A stretch of 64,000 nucleotides of DNA from Pempheris klunzingeri (Eukaryota > Chordata > Actinopteri > Acropomatiformes > Pempheridae). The DNA lies in the NCBI RefSeq assembly GCF_042242105.1, contig NC_092034.1, forward strand, positions 1,584,644-1,648,643, written 5' to 3'. The notes beneath the pieces are model-generated. The model did not search any database and was not told the origin of the DNA. It was given only the letters and a program-made list of their open reading frames with translations. Within the stretch, counting starts at the first letter, position 1; every line of letters begins with the position of its first letter. This document shows, one piece after another, positions 30,901 to 45,656 of this stretch. Made by a program: the position numbers and the translations under genes.

Positions 30901-33300
30901 ACCAGACTACATTCATTAAACAGCGATTTTGTCTCGTAGAACATTGGAGATACAGCTGCCTCGATTGGTTAGTTTATGTTGTTGTGTGTAAAACAAACAT
31001 AGTATTGGATCCAGATTAACACCAAAGTCACATAATAAAACTAACAAACTAACCGATTGGGGAAGCAGTAAACCAGCAACTCCCATGTTCTGTGCGTTAA
31101 AATTACTGTTTTTGTCAATGGAGTCTGGTGTCATTACAGCCTGTTTCTCGACTGCTGGCTGAGGCGATCTACTGGACCAATTCCTAAACTTTTTGTACCT
31201 ACCAGTCATTTGAACCCAAGATATGTAAAAATAGAGGTTTAAAAATGCCAAAGTACCCCAGCTTATAAATTTGAGAAATGGAAGCAGTAAAGTGCCATAG
31301 ACATAAATTAGACATCATAATGAATTGTAACAGTGATTTATATTCTGTGTCACTCTGTGTTGTCTCTGCACTGCAGCACCATTTAAAGAAGATGGAGGGC
31401 CGCCGTCTGGACTTCGACTACAAGAAGAAGCGTCAGGGGAAAGTCCAGGACGATGAGATCAAACAGGCGCTGGAGAAGTTCGACGAGAGCAAAGAGATCG
31501 CAGAGCAGAGCATGTTCAACCTGCTGGAGAGCGACGTAAGGACGGTCGATTGTTTTCATAATCGATTCATCTGCCGATCGTCGTCGATGAAATGACTCGT
31601 TTTGTCTGATTAACAGCCCAAAAAACAAAGATATACAGTTAATTCTAATGTAAGAGGAGGAAATCAAACAAAATCTAACTTTCAAGAAGCTAGAATCTTT
31701 TTTTTTTTTTTTTAAATCTTTGTTTTAAAAATGACTATAAACGATTGGTAGCTACAGATTGATCGACTGGTCGTTGCAGCTTTAATGTACCTGTTGAATT
31801 TCAGGTAGTTTGTCTGTGTTGACAGTGAGTGACGATGGTGGAAACATCCAGGAAGACGAAGTCATTATGAAAAAACCAGTGACCTAACAGTTAAAATACA
31901 GAAACAGAGAATGAGTCAGATTAAGTGAAACTGCAGAAACACAATAAATCTGTTTTTAAAATAATCTCATAATAAAAACACTTTGATCTACAGGGGAAAA
32001 GACAAATGTTCAGCCTTCATTCCTGCGTAATTGTTGATGTTGACGTGGCTCTTCTGTTGCTACGGTTACGCACGCAGTCGTTCAATTGAACTCCGAGGAA
32101 ATGACAAAGGCCGGCGGTGCCTGTGCCGTGCTGTGCCGTGCTGTGCCGAGCCAGGCCCAGCATGGCTACAGGACTGGGGGGAAAACATATGTGTGTGTGT
32201 GTGTGCTGCAGATAGAGCAGGTGAGCCAGCTGGCAGCGTTGGTTCAAGCTCAGTTGGAATATCACAGCCGCGCTGCCGAAATCCTCCAGCAGCTCTCCAG
32301 CAAGATGGAGGACAGGTATCGATCTCTGCGCCTACACCAGATAAAGATAAACCAACAAAAATAGACTGGTGTGGTTGGATAAACCTCCTTTTTTTGTTTG
32401 TAACTTTGTCTGGACTTCATCCAGGATAAAAGAAGTGTCCAGTAAACCCAGGAAGGAGTACACTGCTAAACCCCGAATGACCCTGGAGCTGCTGCCACCC
32501 AGCGAGAGCCACAACGGGGGGATTCACTCCGCCAAATCACCCGGAAGATCACCAGGTAGAGGCTGGAAGTGTGTGAGCGAACATGTGCTTTTGGTGTGAA
32601 AGCTCAAAACCTGAATGCTCCTAAAGCGTTTGATGTGTAACTGCCTGTTATGGTATGTATATGTGTTTATTTAGTTCTTGATATATGTATTCATTCATTT
32701 AGCATTTACAATGAAATACAATGAACGGTGAGGGCTCATTGTTTCCAGTTTGGTCCTCACCCCATCCAAATACCAACTTTGGTCCTACGTGAAGTTTCTA
32801 CAAATGAAATTAATGTGGGTGTGGAGGCAGAATGGTTTTATTATAGGACTTTTGCCCCGGAGAAAGCTGCAAATGACATTTATTTATTTGTAGACTTATT
32901 TCACTTTTATATTTCAGTTTTCTTTTATTGTTATCAGTAGCAGGCCGGTTAGGTTTAGGAAAATATGGTGTTTGGGTTAAAATAATAAGTAAAAAACAAA
33001 TACAAAAGGAAGGGTACTTTAAACACAAAATATAAGGGTCAAGAGCTTCAGACGTGTCCACTCAAGGTTGGGTCGTGTCTTATTCTTTTTGTTTGTGTCG
33101 CAGCCCCCATGGACCAGCCCTGCTGCAGAGCACTCTACGACTTCGAGCCGGAGAACGAAGGCGAGCTGGGCTTCAAAGAGGGCGACGTCATCACCCTTAC
33201 CAATCAGATCGACGACAACTGGTACGAGGGCATGATCAACGGCCAGTCGGGCTTCTTCCCCATCAACTACGTGGATATCCTGGTGCCGCTCCCTCATTAG
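11642..33300 (+). CDS. sh3gl2: endophilin-A1 (SH3-domain GRB2-like 2)
   Basis: Nine exons join in phase: 11642-11686, 28811-28879, 29742-29814, 29899-30042, 30460-30593, 31377-31535, 32212-32315, 32425-32555 and 33104-33300. They give 351 residues, against about 352 in mammals. The N-terminal amphipathic helix starts [15 protein letters not shown]. The BAR domain fills roughly residues 1-250 and includes [18 protein letters not shown] and the conserved [15 protein letters not shown] variable Pro/Ser linker follows. The C-terminal SH3 domain (about 290-347) has [15 protein letters not shown], the NWYEG tryptophan and FFPINYV. Endophilins bind curved membranes and recruit dynamin and synaptojanin during synaptic-vesicle endocytosis. 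[21 protein letters not shown] and [10 protein letters not shown] match the A1 paralogue better than A2 or A3. Intron 1 is 17.1 kb and repeat-laden. The exon 7 acceptor has a TG-repeat tract. Confidence 0.95.
11708..11739 (+). repeat. CTGT microsatellite
   Basis: About seven CTGT units lie about 20 bases after the exon 1 donor of sh3gl2. Confidence 0.85.
11894..11998 (+). repeat. CA then TG microsatellite pair
   Basis: (CA) at 11894-11929 and (TG), ending in (CG), at 11959-11998 flank 29 bases of unique sequence. The two arms are complementary and could pair as a hairpin. Located in sh3gl2 intron 1. Confidence 0.85.
12020..12242 (+). repeat. pyrimidine-rich degenerate CATCC repeat and CT microsatellite
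   Basis: Irregular TCCATCCTCTTCATCC-type repeats pass into (CTT) and (CT) runs ending at about 12240. Almost no purine other than A is present. Confidence 0.7.
12466..13621 (+). repeat. 36-38-bp minisatellite with CCAAT- and TATA-like motifs, about 31 copies
   Basis: Units read CCTCTGATTGGTCGGTATC followed by AGTCTATAAAGAAGCGT. Length variants come from AGTCTATAAAG, AGTCTGTAAAG, AGTCTGTATAAAG and AGTCTGTGTAAAG. I count 31 GATTGGTCG units plus a diverged last unit. Because 36 is divisible by three, the array reads through as an open frame, but this is an artefact inside sh3gl2 intron 1. Confidence 0.95.
13611..13720 (+). repeat. palindromic end of the minisatellite and adjoining interspersed repeat
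   Basis: CCTCTGATTGG (13611-13621) and CCAATCAGAGG (13650-13660) are an 11-bp perfect inverted repeat around a 28-base loop containing GGGCGGGGC. The following sequence (CCAATCAGAGGAGGGTCC, then CCAAGATGGCGACGGCC) belongs to the repeat family also seen at 7045. Confidence 0.6.
13780..14200 (+). repeat. pyrimidine-rich degenerate CATCCCTCC tract
   Basis: About 420 bases of irregular CATCCCTCCAT- and CATCTTTC-type repeats resemble 12020-12130. Open frames here arise from the C/T bias. Confidence 0.7.
14865..14943 (+). repeat. short GC-rich tandem repeat
   Basis: GACCGCCCCTGAACGCC and CTCTCT blocks repeat about three times. Confidence 0.8.
14944..15373 (+). other. sh3gl2 intron 1, no gene
   Basis: Unique-looking intron sequence. 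The phrase CATTGATCCCCGAGGGAGGAA at about 15290 resembles the 3' end of a fish LINE/SINE; a related phrase occurs near 62095. Confidence 0.4.
15374..17006 (+). repeat. 50-52-bp minisatellite, about 32 copies
   Basis: Each unit is GTGGAGGTCTATA, then (GT)5-9, then CTAGTTAGTCAGTGTGTCA or a TTAGTTAGTC variant, then GTGTGTA. I count about 32 GGAGGTCTATA cores over 1.6 kb. Units differ in the length of the internal GT run and in C/T at CTAGT/TTAGT and TCAGT/TTAGT. Located in sh3gl2 intron 1. Confidence 0.95.
17007..20600 (+). other. sh3gl2 intron 1 sequence, no exon recognised
   Basis: Mixed A/T-rich intron DNA with an (ATA) run at 17941-18030. CCAAGATGGCCGCCGCC (18359-18375) contains a YY1-like AAGATGGC. 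Near 19616 there is a fragment reading GGTTTAGGAGAAGG, similar to repeat text at 32950 and 53805. Short open frames here match no known protein. Confidence 0.45.
20604..20651 (+). repeat. CA microsatellite
   Basis: About 24 CA dinucleotides in sh3gl2 intron 1. Confidence 0.95.
20652..22190 (+). other. sh3gl2 intron 1, A/T-rich, no exon recognised
   Basis: Mostly A-rich sequence at 20780-21540, then a G/C-richer patch at about 21640-21800. GGCTGCTAAAATGGCACATT (21430-21449) resembles GGCTGCTAAAAAGACACATT (26542-26561), so both are probably the same repeat. Confidence 0.4.
22205..22385 (+). repeat. foldback copy of the TTAGCTTAGCATAAAGACTG repeat
   Basis: AGCTTAGCATAAAGACTG (ending at about 22238) and its reverse complement CAGTCTTTATGCTAAGCT (starting at about 22354) give arms of about 26 bases around a 115-base loop. 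The same sequence family occurs at 37540-38080. Confidence 0.7.
22820..23043 (+). repeat. compound CA microsatellite with CAGTACAA interruptions
   Basis: Eight CA runs are separated by ATTCAGTACAA or AGTACAA. The structure is a higher-order tandem repeat of a (CA)n-CAGTACAA block. Confidence 0.95.
23059..23334 (+). repeat. polypyrimidine tract built of CTCTTCCTCC units
   Basis: About 275 bases are almost exclusively C and T, with repeated TCCTCTTCCTCCCTCTC. The complementary strand is polypurine. Such mirror-rich tracts can form triplex DNA (established for the class; not shown here). Confidence 0.9.
23335..24888 (+). other. sh3gl2 intron 1, candidate conserved non-coding stretch at its 3' part
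   Basis: No coding exon was recognised. The stretch 24330-24520 has balanced base composition, no simple repeats, and the phrase CTGCTATTAAA twice (24401 and 24459). An AAG/GAG run lies at 24684-24722. Confidence 0.4.
24889..25475 (+). repeat. 22-bp AACTTCCTGTT minisatellite, about 22 units
   Basis: Units read CTAACTTCCTGTTAGCCCTCTG with variants TTTGCTCTCTG and TTTGCGCTCCACAAA. The flanks (GCATGAAGCCAAAAAA on the left, GCTAACTTTAATGTGATTAA on the right) match those of the three-unit copy at 841-1020. Every unit carries ACTTCCTG, the complement of the ETS core CAGGAAGT. Confidence 0.9.
25690..26010 (+). other. candidate conserved non-coding element in sh3gl2 intron 1
   Basis: About 300 bp of complex, repeat-free sequence contains TAATTGAG, TTGTAATGAC and GATTAATGTC, all with TAAT homeodomain cores, plus TGATTGGCC and CCATCTGCTG (E-box). 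It stands out from the surrounding low-complexity DNA. Conservation is not testable here. Confidence 0.35.
26262..26410 (+). repeat. 20-bp minisatellite GAGGACGGTCCTGCATTGTG
   Basis: Seven to eight units, with variants GACGATCCT, GGTCCTTCA and TTGCGAG. Each unit contains a near-palindromic AGGAC-G-GTCCT. Confidence 0.9.
26411..28810 (+). other. 3' end of sh3gl2 intron 1 with several CA/TG microsatellites
   Basis: TG run at 27042-27107, CA runs at 27247-27263, 27294-27312 and 27385-27442, and a TG run at 27843-27895. Between them no exon was recognised before exon 2 at 28811. Confidence 0.7.
28880..29741 (+). other. sh3gl2 intron 2
   Basis: A/T-rich intron with poly-T runs at 29050 and 29131. 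No repeat family or exon was recognised. Confidence 0.6.
30628..31263 (+). mobile_element. foldback/MITE-like element, copy A (full length)
   Basis: The left part reads CCACAGTGTGCAGCCATGAA, then the shared core (30727-30884, AACTGCACCTGATCACAGTA to CCACAAACAGC), then a large imperfect palindrome centred near 31020. Its arms include CACACCAGACTACATTC with its complement GAGTCTGGTGTC, and GATTGGTTAGTTT with AAACTAACCGATT. The right end (GCGATCTACTGGACC...AAATGCCAAAGTACCCC) complements the left end seen in copy F. Terminal inverted repeats without an open frame fit a non-autonomous DNA transposon. It lies in sh3gl2 intron 5. Confidence 0.75.
31545..31786 (+). repeat. ATCGATT-ended interspersed repeat, copy 1
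   Basis: Starts GGTCGATTGTTTTCATAATC and ends GATCGACTGGTCGTTGCAGC, with internal AAAGATATACAGTTAATTC and TTCAAGAAGCTAGAATC. The layout matches a repeat common in teleosts and recurs at about 41690-42080 and 46025-46300. Confidence 0.6.
31787..32211 (+). other. end of sh3gl2 intron 6 with TG-repeat acceptor tract
   Basis: No exon was recognised. A (TG)n run at 32190-32205 sits directly before CTGCAG, so the exon 7 acceptor has an alternating TG tract in place of a pyrimidine run. Confidence 0.7.
32556..33103 (+). other. sh3gl2 intron 8
   Basis: Contains repeat-like text at about 32940-33020 (AGGCCGGTTAGGTTTAGG, GGGTTAAAATAATAAGT) shared with about 53800-53900. No exon was seen. Confidence 0.5.
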
Positions 33301-34175
33301 GTCTCGCCGACGACCTGACCCTTCCCCCCGACCAATCCAGACACCCCAAAAACAGCCCGTATTTGCGTAAAAACCAACAAACCACGCCCTCCTTCTACTT
33401 CTTCTTCTTCTTCTGTGCTTCTGTGCGATTCTGCTTTCACACGACGGACGGAGACGACTGCGACGGAGACGGGGTGGGCGAGGCGAGGCGGCAGTGGGAC
33501 GGCGATTTAGAGGAGAAGAAGAAAGGGAGAGGGGGGGAGGTTTTAGCGTGAGAGATGCAGAAGAGAGGGATTCAAAGAGACGAGAAGACGAAGAGGTGGT
33601 GATCGTTTACAGCACAGTGCTCACTCGGTAGTGCTCCGCTCGGCCGGGCAGCGCTGGATACCAATGAGGCTTTGGAGACTTCCGAATAAGGCACGGTGTA
33701 TATGTACGTGCATGTATGTGTCTGTATGTGCGTGTCGACCTGTTCTTACTCTATTATGATCAAGCCAGCACAAATTCCTGCTCGTCAGTTAAACTGTCCG
33801 ACAGCTTTTTTGTGATACTGTCTTCTTCTTCTTCTTGAGTTTCTTGCTGTCTACCCCTTAAAGTACTTCTGCTGTCTTTTCTACCTTGACTTGCCTTCCT
33901 GTGATTTCGACACTTTCTGTCTTTCTTTCCTCGTTTCTTCCCTCCTTGGCTAGCACTGCCTTTTAGCATGGCTCCATACTAACCCATGGTCCAGAGCTAC
34001 AGCAGGTCGTCAGACCCTTCGGCTTTCGTTTGAGTAGATCTAATACTCTTGTAACATACTCTGCCTTCTACAGAGTCTGCATAGAATCTCAGCTCAATGG
34101 CTGTATGCATGAACCAGCCAAAAGCTTGAGTGGTAAGACGCTGGTGAAATGTCGTTTTCGGGGGTGCATCTTTGG

Positions 34176-34181
34176 AATAAA
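34176..34181 (+). terminator. sh3gl2: proximal poly(A) signal after sh3gl2
   Basis: AATAAA about 880 bases after the stop codon. Confidence 0.4.
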
Positions 34182-34728
34182 GTTGCATCTGCAATAAGTA
34201 GATTTTTCCAGAATGAAGAAGAGACTGCTTGGTCACTTGTTTTGAAACCCATTTATCTTGTGATGGGCATTTAAGCGGGTTTTACAGGTTTGAGGGTCAG
34301 GAAACTCATTCAACACATCATTAAACACGCCAGCTCAAAATGAAAAAGGACAGCTCGGGGTTACGAGACTTCCCCGACAGCAGCGATACGCTAACACAAC
34401 CAGCACAGGTCAGTTGTACTGAACAGAACTTTTCACCAGGTCGGTGCACAGATGAGTCATGGGTTATTACAGTATGCATAGAGGAAAAGATGCCTGTTTT
34501 TTCTCTGTATAATATTCTAAGTTGCCCATTCACAGTGTTTTGTGTTCTGTGTGGAGTAGATGCTTGTTAATCCGTCTCCTATGTGGCTTTTGCATGCAAG
34601 ACTGTGTGAACAGTGGTCGCCGATCTGAAATGTCCTGTTTTTAAGTCTGACGCTCAGTGTGTCCTCAAGGCAACAGAGTATCCTTCACTAAGACATGATG
34701 TCATTTTCCCAGCACCCTCAGCTCCACT

Positions 34729-34960
34729 GAACATTCTAGAACTTGTCTTTGAATCATTCCAGAATCTTGGCAACATTCCGAACCTCTCGGAACATTTTCC
34801 GATTTAACTGAAATTTCCAGAGCCTTTTGTCAGAGCGATTTGTCAACCTTGGCCTACGACAACAGAACATTCTAGAACCTCGTCCGCATTCCCGCCCCTA
34901 TAGAATGACAGAGAGAGCTTTGATCATTCCGGAATCTTGGCGACGTTCTGAAACACCCCG
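34729..34960 (+). repeat. diverged direct repeat with heat-shock-element-like motifs
   Basis: GAACATTCTAGAAC occurs at 34729-34742 and 34865-34878. Each is followed by TCATTCC(A/G)GAATCTTGGC. The 14-mer fits three alternating nGAAn units, the heat-shock factor consensus. Confidence 0.6.
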
Positions 34961-37540
34961 CTAGGAAACCTTTGAGGATCATAGAACCTTGGTGGCATTT
35001 TGGACTGTACAAGAACGTTTCTGGACCTCATAACCACTACCAAATGTTCTTGTGTATTTAGACTTAATTGAGATATTCTAGAGGCACTGATGAATTAACA
35101 CAGAACCCTTCACGTAGCCTGTAAATCAAAGTTGACTATTCCAAACGCTTCCTATTAGATTAGGAAGCGGCCAGTATTGGTGGTAACTGTTAGCCTTGCT
35201 GGTTCCCTGGAGGATTCATCAAATCTAGCATAACGTGAGACTTTGTTCTAGTGGCTGCTCCACCAAAGTGCTGCCTACTAATGTGTGAACAGTATTCTAC
35301 ATAAGGCAGTGTTCAGGAGTCTGCTATGACAAAGACCTTATGAGAAAAGTTGATGGTTTTTATTGTTACAGGTTCTTTAATAGTTCATCTATTGGATGTT
35401 AGATTAACCAGATAGTGACAAATTAAAACCCATTAAGGGCCATTGGTTCGTGTAAAACCAAAGTTGTGGGGTTTTGTGTCTGATAGCAGCAAAATGTTTT
35501 TTAGCTTCGGGCCTTGTTCTCTGTTAGTTGTTACGGGAAAAGGCTGACGGGGAGTTTCACATAAAATTAGACTGACGATGGAAATGCTGTAGCAAAGTTA
35601 CGAGAAATGTGTCAAATGTGTTCTTGTGTTTTGTTAGTCTCTTCAAACGAAGCGTGAGACTGAAGAACATAATATTACTGTATATTCATGACTTTTTTGG
35701 AAGGTGCTTGGTTTATATCGACTCCATTGTGCTTAAAAAACTGTTCCGTACCCAGGCCATCATATAGATGCACATAGCAAGCTAAAGTCTGTCATCGTGA
35801 TAGAACTCTACAATTCTTATTCTCATTTACGATGCTAACATTAACATTAAAAGCAACACTAAAAATCAATGGATAATATTAAAAATCTCATAGTTAATAT
35901 AATTGAAAAGCTTGGAGTTTTTCTATTCAGGCGTTATTTATTACGTCCTCAAACATCAGCAGGAATCTGTGCTAGCAACGCTAATGTGCCAGATGTGGCT
36001 AACCAGCTAGCCTTTCGCTTCACATTCCCGTACTTGCGTGCAGTGTTGAGCAGAATACATAAAAGTAAAGGTTTAGAAATGTACAGATGCTTATTTTTTG
36101 TATTCTGAATACTTGTATTCCATTATAATCCACCCCCCGTGGTGACGTTAACGTGTCGGGACGCTGCTGTGGGCGTTTAGCTACCGCGAATCAGAGGTTT
36201 GTGTGTGTTTATTAAACACTGGGCTCACGGCCATAAAACAACAATGTTTGACAATAGTAATAATCTACCAGATTTGCAGCAGAGAAAAAGTATTTCATAG
36301 AATATTTGGTTGGAGAAAGTTTGAGACTCATGAAAGCTACAATGGTGTTTTGGACACAAATAGTAATAATAATTTAGGAAAACAGCATTTTTAACCAGGT
36401 TGCAGTCAGTAAACATAATATCAAGGCAATAAGTGATCTAACAATAAAAGCTAATGTTTCAATAAGAGGAAGAGATGGCTCAGGAGTCAAATCTATCAAT
36501 GTATCTGTCTATAAATCTATCTGTGGAGCTTTAGACTGCAGACATCTCTTCCATTGCCAAAGCACATATGTGACAACAGCAGCAGCAACAATACAATCAT
36601 AAAATAAAGTAAAACTAGGTGATGGTTTGAACCTTTCTGCCACATACCTGCTCTTCTGTAACCGTTGGAGGTTGTTGTTTGGAGCACGACTGTGTTCACT
36701 GTCTTTTCTTTGCTCTGTGAGTCTGAAACCTGATTTTTCTGATTTGGTTTTTTGTTTTTCTCGGCCTGTGGAAAGTCTGTGAGCTGCATGCAACTGAGCC
36801 GCTTTACGTCCTGCTGTTTGAGATGGTTTTTCCAAAATGAAAAAATGAATAAATAAAAGGGAGGGGAGGGGGGGTATTTGTCCTGCTGGCTTTTTGCCTA
36901 TGTTGACTGAAACTCTTAGTTTTCTATTATTCAATTACTGTATTTATTGTTTCTTTATCTTTTCACTTGCTGAAGCTATGTTTGTACAGCACTCCTCCCC
37001 AAATTACAAAGTGCTTTAAGACTTTTTTGAATCTTCTTGAATGTTTTTTGTTTTGTTTTACACCTCGTCTGAACTGTTTTTGCTCTTTTCTTCTTTTGTT
37101 TTGTGCTGATTTGCCCTCTGAGGCGACATAACGTATTCTAACCTCAATGAGGGACTTGTACAGTGTTATGCTCCATTTTCCCCTTTCACCTTAATGAGAG
37201 TCGGGCCTCGGCCACGATACCTTCAGACTGATGATTCTCCAGTCGTTCCTCAGAGACGTCACGGCTCTGAAAACAGAAATATTCTCATTGGTTTGGTTTG
37301 AGAAGAGTCCGTTTTTATGGCTGACTTTGTTTTTTAGATGCAGCTGAATACACGTTTCTATTATCATGGATAATTGAGGAGACAGGAAACCGACCTTAAT
37401 CTCAAAACTCCATATTTATTATTTTAAGTGCATATTAAGAAGCTCACAGTCTTTGTAGTGAAAGTTCAGTCAGTCAGGGATTATGGAGTAAATCACACAA
37501 AAGGCAGAAACTAAACCCCTTAATTACTGATGTCTCCTTG

Positions 37541-38080
37541 ACTGTTCAACAGTTTGGGAAAACATTTATACCACTCTCATATCTGTGTGGTTAATGTGAA
37601 GCTACCGCCAGTTAGCTTAGCTTAGCATAAACAGGGAAACAGCTAGCCTGGTTCTATATGAAAGCCACCAGAACTTAACTGGTTTAAGGACAAGTTAAAC
37701 ATTTTGATGAATACATTTATTCACATTCACTGCTAAGAGTTGGAGGAGAAGATTGATGCCCCTCACATGGCTGTAGGAAAATATCAAGCTACAGCCAGCA
37801 GTCTATTAGCATAGCTTAGCATAAAGACCGGAAACAGCTAGCCTGCTCCTGTCTAAAAGTAACCAAAATTAGTTTACTGGTTGAAGGATTGTTCAACATT
37901 TTGATAAATAGACTTACTCACGTTCTTGCCCGAGAGTTAGACAGGACGATTGATGCCACTCTCACGTCCATACGGTAAATATCAAGCTAAAGCCAGCAGC
38001 CTGCTAGCTTAGCTTAGCATAAAGACTGGAAATTCGGGAAAACATCTAGCATAGCTCAGTCCAACAGTAATTAACACATT
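37541..38080 (+). repeat. 195-bp tandem copies of the TTAGCTTAGCATAAAGACTG repeat
   Basis: The TTAGCTTAGCATAAA block recurs at about 37612, 37810 and 38007, and GAAAACATTTATACCACTCTC-type and AACATTTTGAT(G/A)AATA blocks repeat between them. About 2.5 units of roughly 195 bp. The same family is present at 22205-22385 and, diverged, at 63150-63485. Confidence 0.7.
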
Positions 38081-38702
38081 ATATCTTGTTTGTTTAAATG
38101 TGTAAAAACGACCAGTTGTGTTTTATTTTTATTGTTATGGGGGCTTATTAGCAGAACTATTTGATGCCCAGGACGACAAGACTCCACAGGACGTACACGT
38201 CTTGTGTAGTGACCTAAAACAGCTGTTATTCATGTTTTGTTGAATTTTAGCTGTCTGAGTTTAGCAGGTTAGCTAACGTTAGCGCTGAAAAACTAATGCT
38301 TTAGGCCCCTCCCACCAAGGTGTAACTGAACCAATGAGATTAGTTCTACTCCGCTGTAAAAACACAAGCTGCCATCTGCACCTTGATGTTTTCCGGTGTT
38401 TAATAGCGTGGCCTCGGCCTGACCTGTGGTCGTGATACATTATACTGTTTGCCTTGTGGCTGTATAAAATAGCCCCTTTCGCCTATGGACCCTGGTGTCT
38501 TCTGGTGAGCTACATGTGTGTGTGTGTGTGAGTATATACACACCCTGTTGCTTCTCACTTATGTACTGTATGTATGTATGTACTCAGTTATTTATTTATT
38601 TATTTATGCATTTATTTAATGATTCCTGCGTCTTATTTATTGGTTCGGCACCTGTGGCGTATTTGACGATTGTCAATACATTGGTGTATGACGATGTGGA
38701 GG

Positions 38703-38770
38703 AGGGGGGGGGGGGGGGGGGGATGTGGGGATGGGTGAAGGGATTTGGGGGAGGGTGGGGGTGGTGTGGT
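38703..38770 (+). repeat. G-rich run
   Basis: About 20 consecutive G, then GGATGGGTGAAGGGATTTGG and further G clusters. The run could form a G-quadruplex on the RNA if transcribed. Confidence 0.7.
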
Positions 38771-38897
38771 CAATGGAAAAACCTAGCTGTGATACTAACT
38801 CTAACTGTTGCTCTCCTCGTACTGGATGATGATATAATCTAAGACCACTGTATGTATAACTGCTTGTCGTGATGAAGGTGAACTACAATGTAATGAC

Positions 38898-38903
38898 AAT
38901 AAA
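38898..38903 (+). terminator. sh3gl2: distal poly(A) signal candidate for sh3gl2
   Basis: CAATAAAG preceded by a T/G-rich segment. It is the last good plus-strand signal before the anp32 promoter. Confidence 0.35.
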
Positions 38904-39349
38904 GAACTAACACTGCGACGACACGCTGCAGACAGCAAGAGTCCAATCTGTTCTTCATCAAAGCAAACAATCACTTAATAGCATTTGACCTGTTAACTAC
39001 CAAAAGAAAATGAAGTTGTTCAAATTAGCAGCTCAAATTAAAGCACAGATTACATATTAATACATCACCAATACTAATCTAATACTACAACAGTTGTACT
39101 TTTACTAATGCGGTGATTGATTACAGCAGTAAACAGCAAACCCACCATGCAGAGTTAATTATAATGGACACAAAATAATTTATAAGGTAGATATAAGCTG
39201 ATTTCTGCCTCTGCAGACTCTTTGAATTACCAAACTAGTTTGCACAAATCAAATATGAAGGTCTGTTGGATGTAATGAGCCAAAATGGCCGCTGGTGGCG
39301 CAGGTGCGTTCAGGTGCTCCGCGGAAACTCGGCATTTCTAGTCTCCTGC

Positions 39350-39365
39350 ATTTTCGCGCGAAAAT
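39350..39365. promoter_or_regulatory. perfect E2F-type palindrome
   Basis: ATTTTCGCGCGAAAAT is a 16-bp perfect palindrome containing overlapping TTTCGCGC E2F/DP sites on both strands. It lies about 800 bp upstream of the anp32 start codon. Confidence 0.5.
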
Positions 39366-39810
39366 AACCGTTTTTTTTCTTGGCAGAAATGAAAGCAAAA
39401 TTGACCGAATGACGCGTGTTTTTCTTCATACGTGAAATCAAATGTGCTGGAAACGTGAGGAGGGGGACTGTGAATCAGCTTAAAGATGCAAATCTCATAT
39501 ATTTATCATTTATAAACACTAAAACATACATTATTAATTAAACATATCGGCGGGTGTATTAAGGAGCTCAGCTTTAGGACATGTTTGTAATACATGCGTG
39601 TATTCCCATTTTCTATCCAAAGAAACAGAGTTTATTGTGCAGGTCCTAATATATTTTGTTCATCTGTCGGCTCATCTATGCGCACTGTGAGATGTGTAAA
39701 TTCTGATATTTTTGAGGGCAATTGAAAGCAACAAATCGGCTTGACCCACTTTCCAAACGCTTCACTGTGTCTGAGCATGCGTCAAGTTAGACAGGAAAAG
39801 GTAGACACGT

Positions 39811-40037
39811 ACCGGAAGTTAAGTAGTTTGCATTCAAAATAAATCCAAATGAGTGAAAACCTCCTCTAAAGTAACTGAGGTGTGTTGTGCTTTGCAGTAT
39901 GATATAATTATTTAAACGTCCCTTTGGTCGTATGGATTTGTTTACGTGTTATATCTGCATCCGCAAGTACACACTCCCTTTAGAAGCACTTCCGCTGTGA
40001 CCATGAGGATTTTATTTTGGAAGTCCTACCCGGAAGT
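39811..40037 (+). promoter_or_regulatory. anp32b: anp32 promoter with three ETS sites
   Basis: ACCGGAAGT at 39811-39819, CACTTCCG (reverse orientation) at 39987-39994 and CCCGGAAGT at 40029-40037 lie 130-360 bp before the start codon. There is no clear TATA box. Clustered ETS sites are typical of TATA-less housekeeping promoters (inference). Confidence 0.5.
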
Positions 40038-40170
40038 CCGGCATTTCCATCCTAGCTAGCTTCACACTGGTTCCGCGTGTTGATACTGAAGAGAGGATCG
40101 AGAAGAAACAAGTTTTTCACAGCGCAGAGACCCGAACTCAGGCCAGAAATTTAACAAAAAACAGAGGAAG

Positions 40171-45656
<5,486 letters not shown>

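Larger units (their letters stand above)
33301..38910 (+). other. sh3gl2: possible long 3' UTR of sh3gl2 and downstream sequence
   Basis: No coding sequence follows the stop at 33300 for nearly 7 kb. Poly(A) signals occur at 34176-34181 and 38898-38903. The sequence between is low in simple repeats up to 37500 and then carries the TTAGC array. Endophilin mRNAs have long 3' UTRs, so the distal signal is plausible, but the end is not decidable from DNA alone. Confidence 0.4.

Noticed and set aside
33760-33969. Minus-strand basic open frame downstream of sh3gl2
   Set aside because: Lies in presumed 3' UTR, with low-complexity Lys/Arg/Glu content from a CTT-rich stretch.
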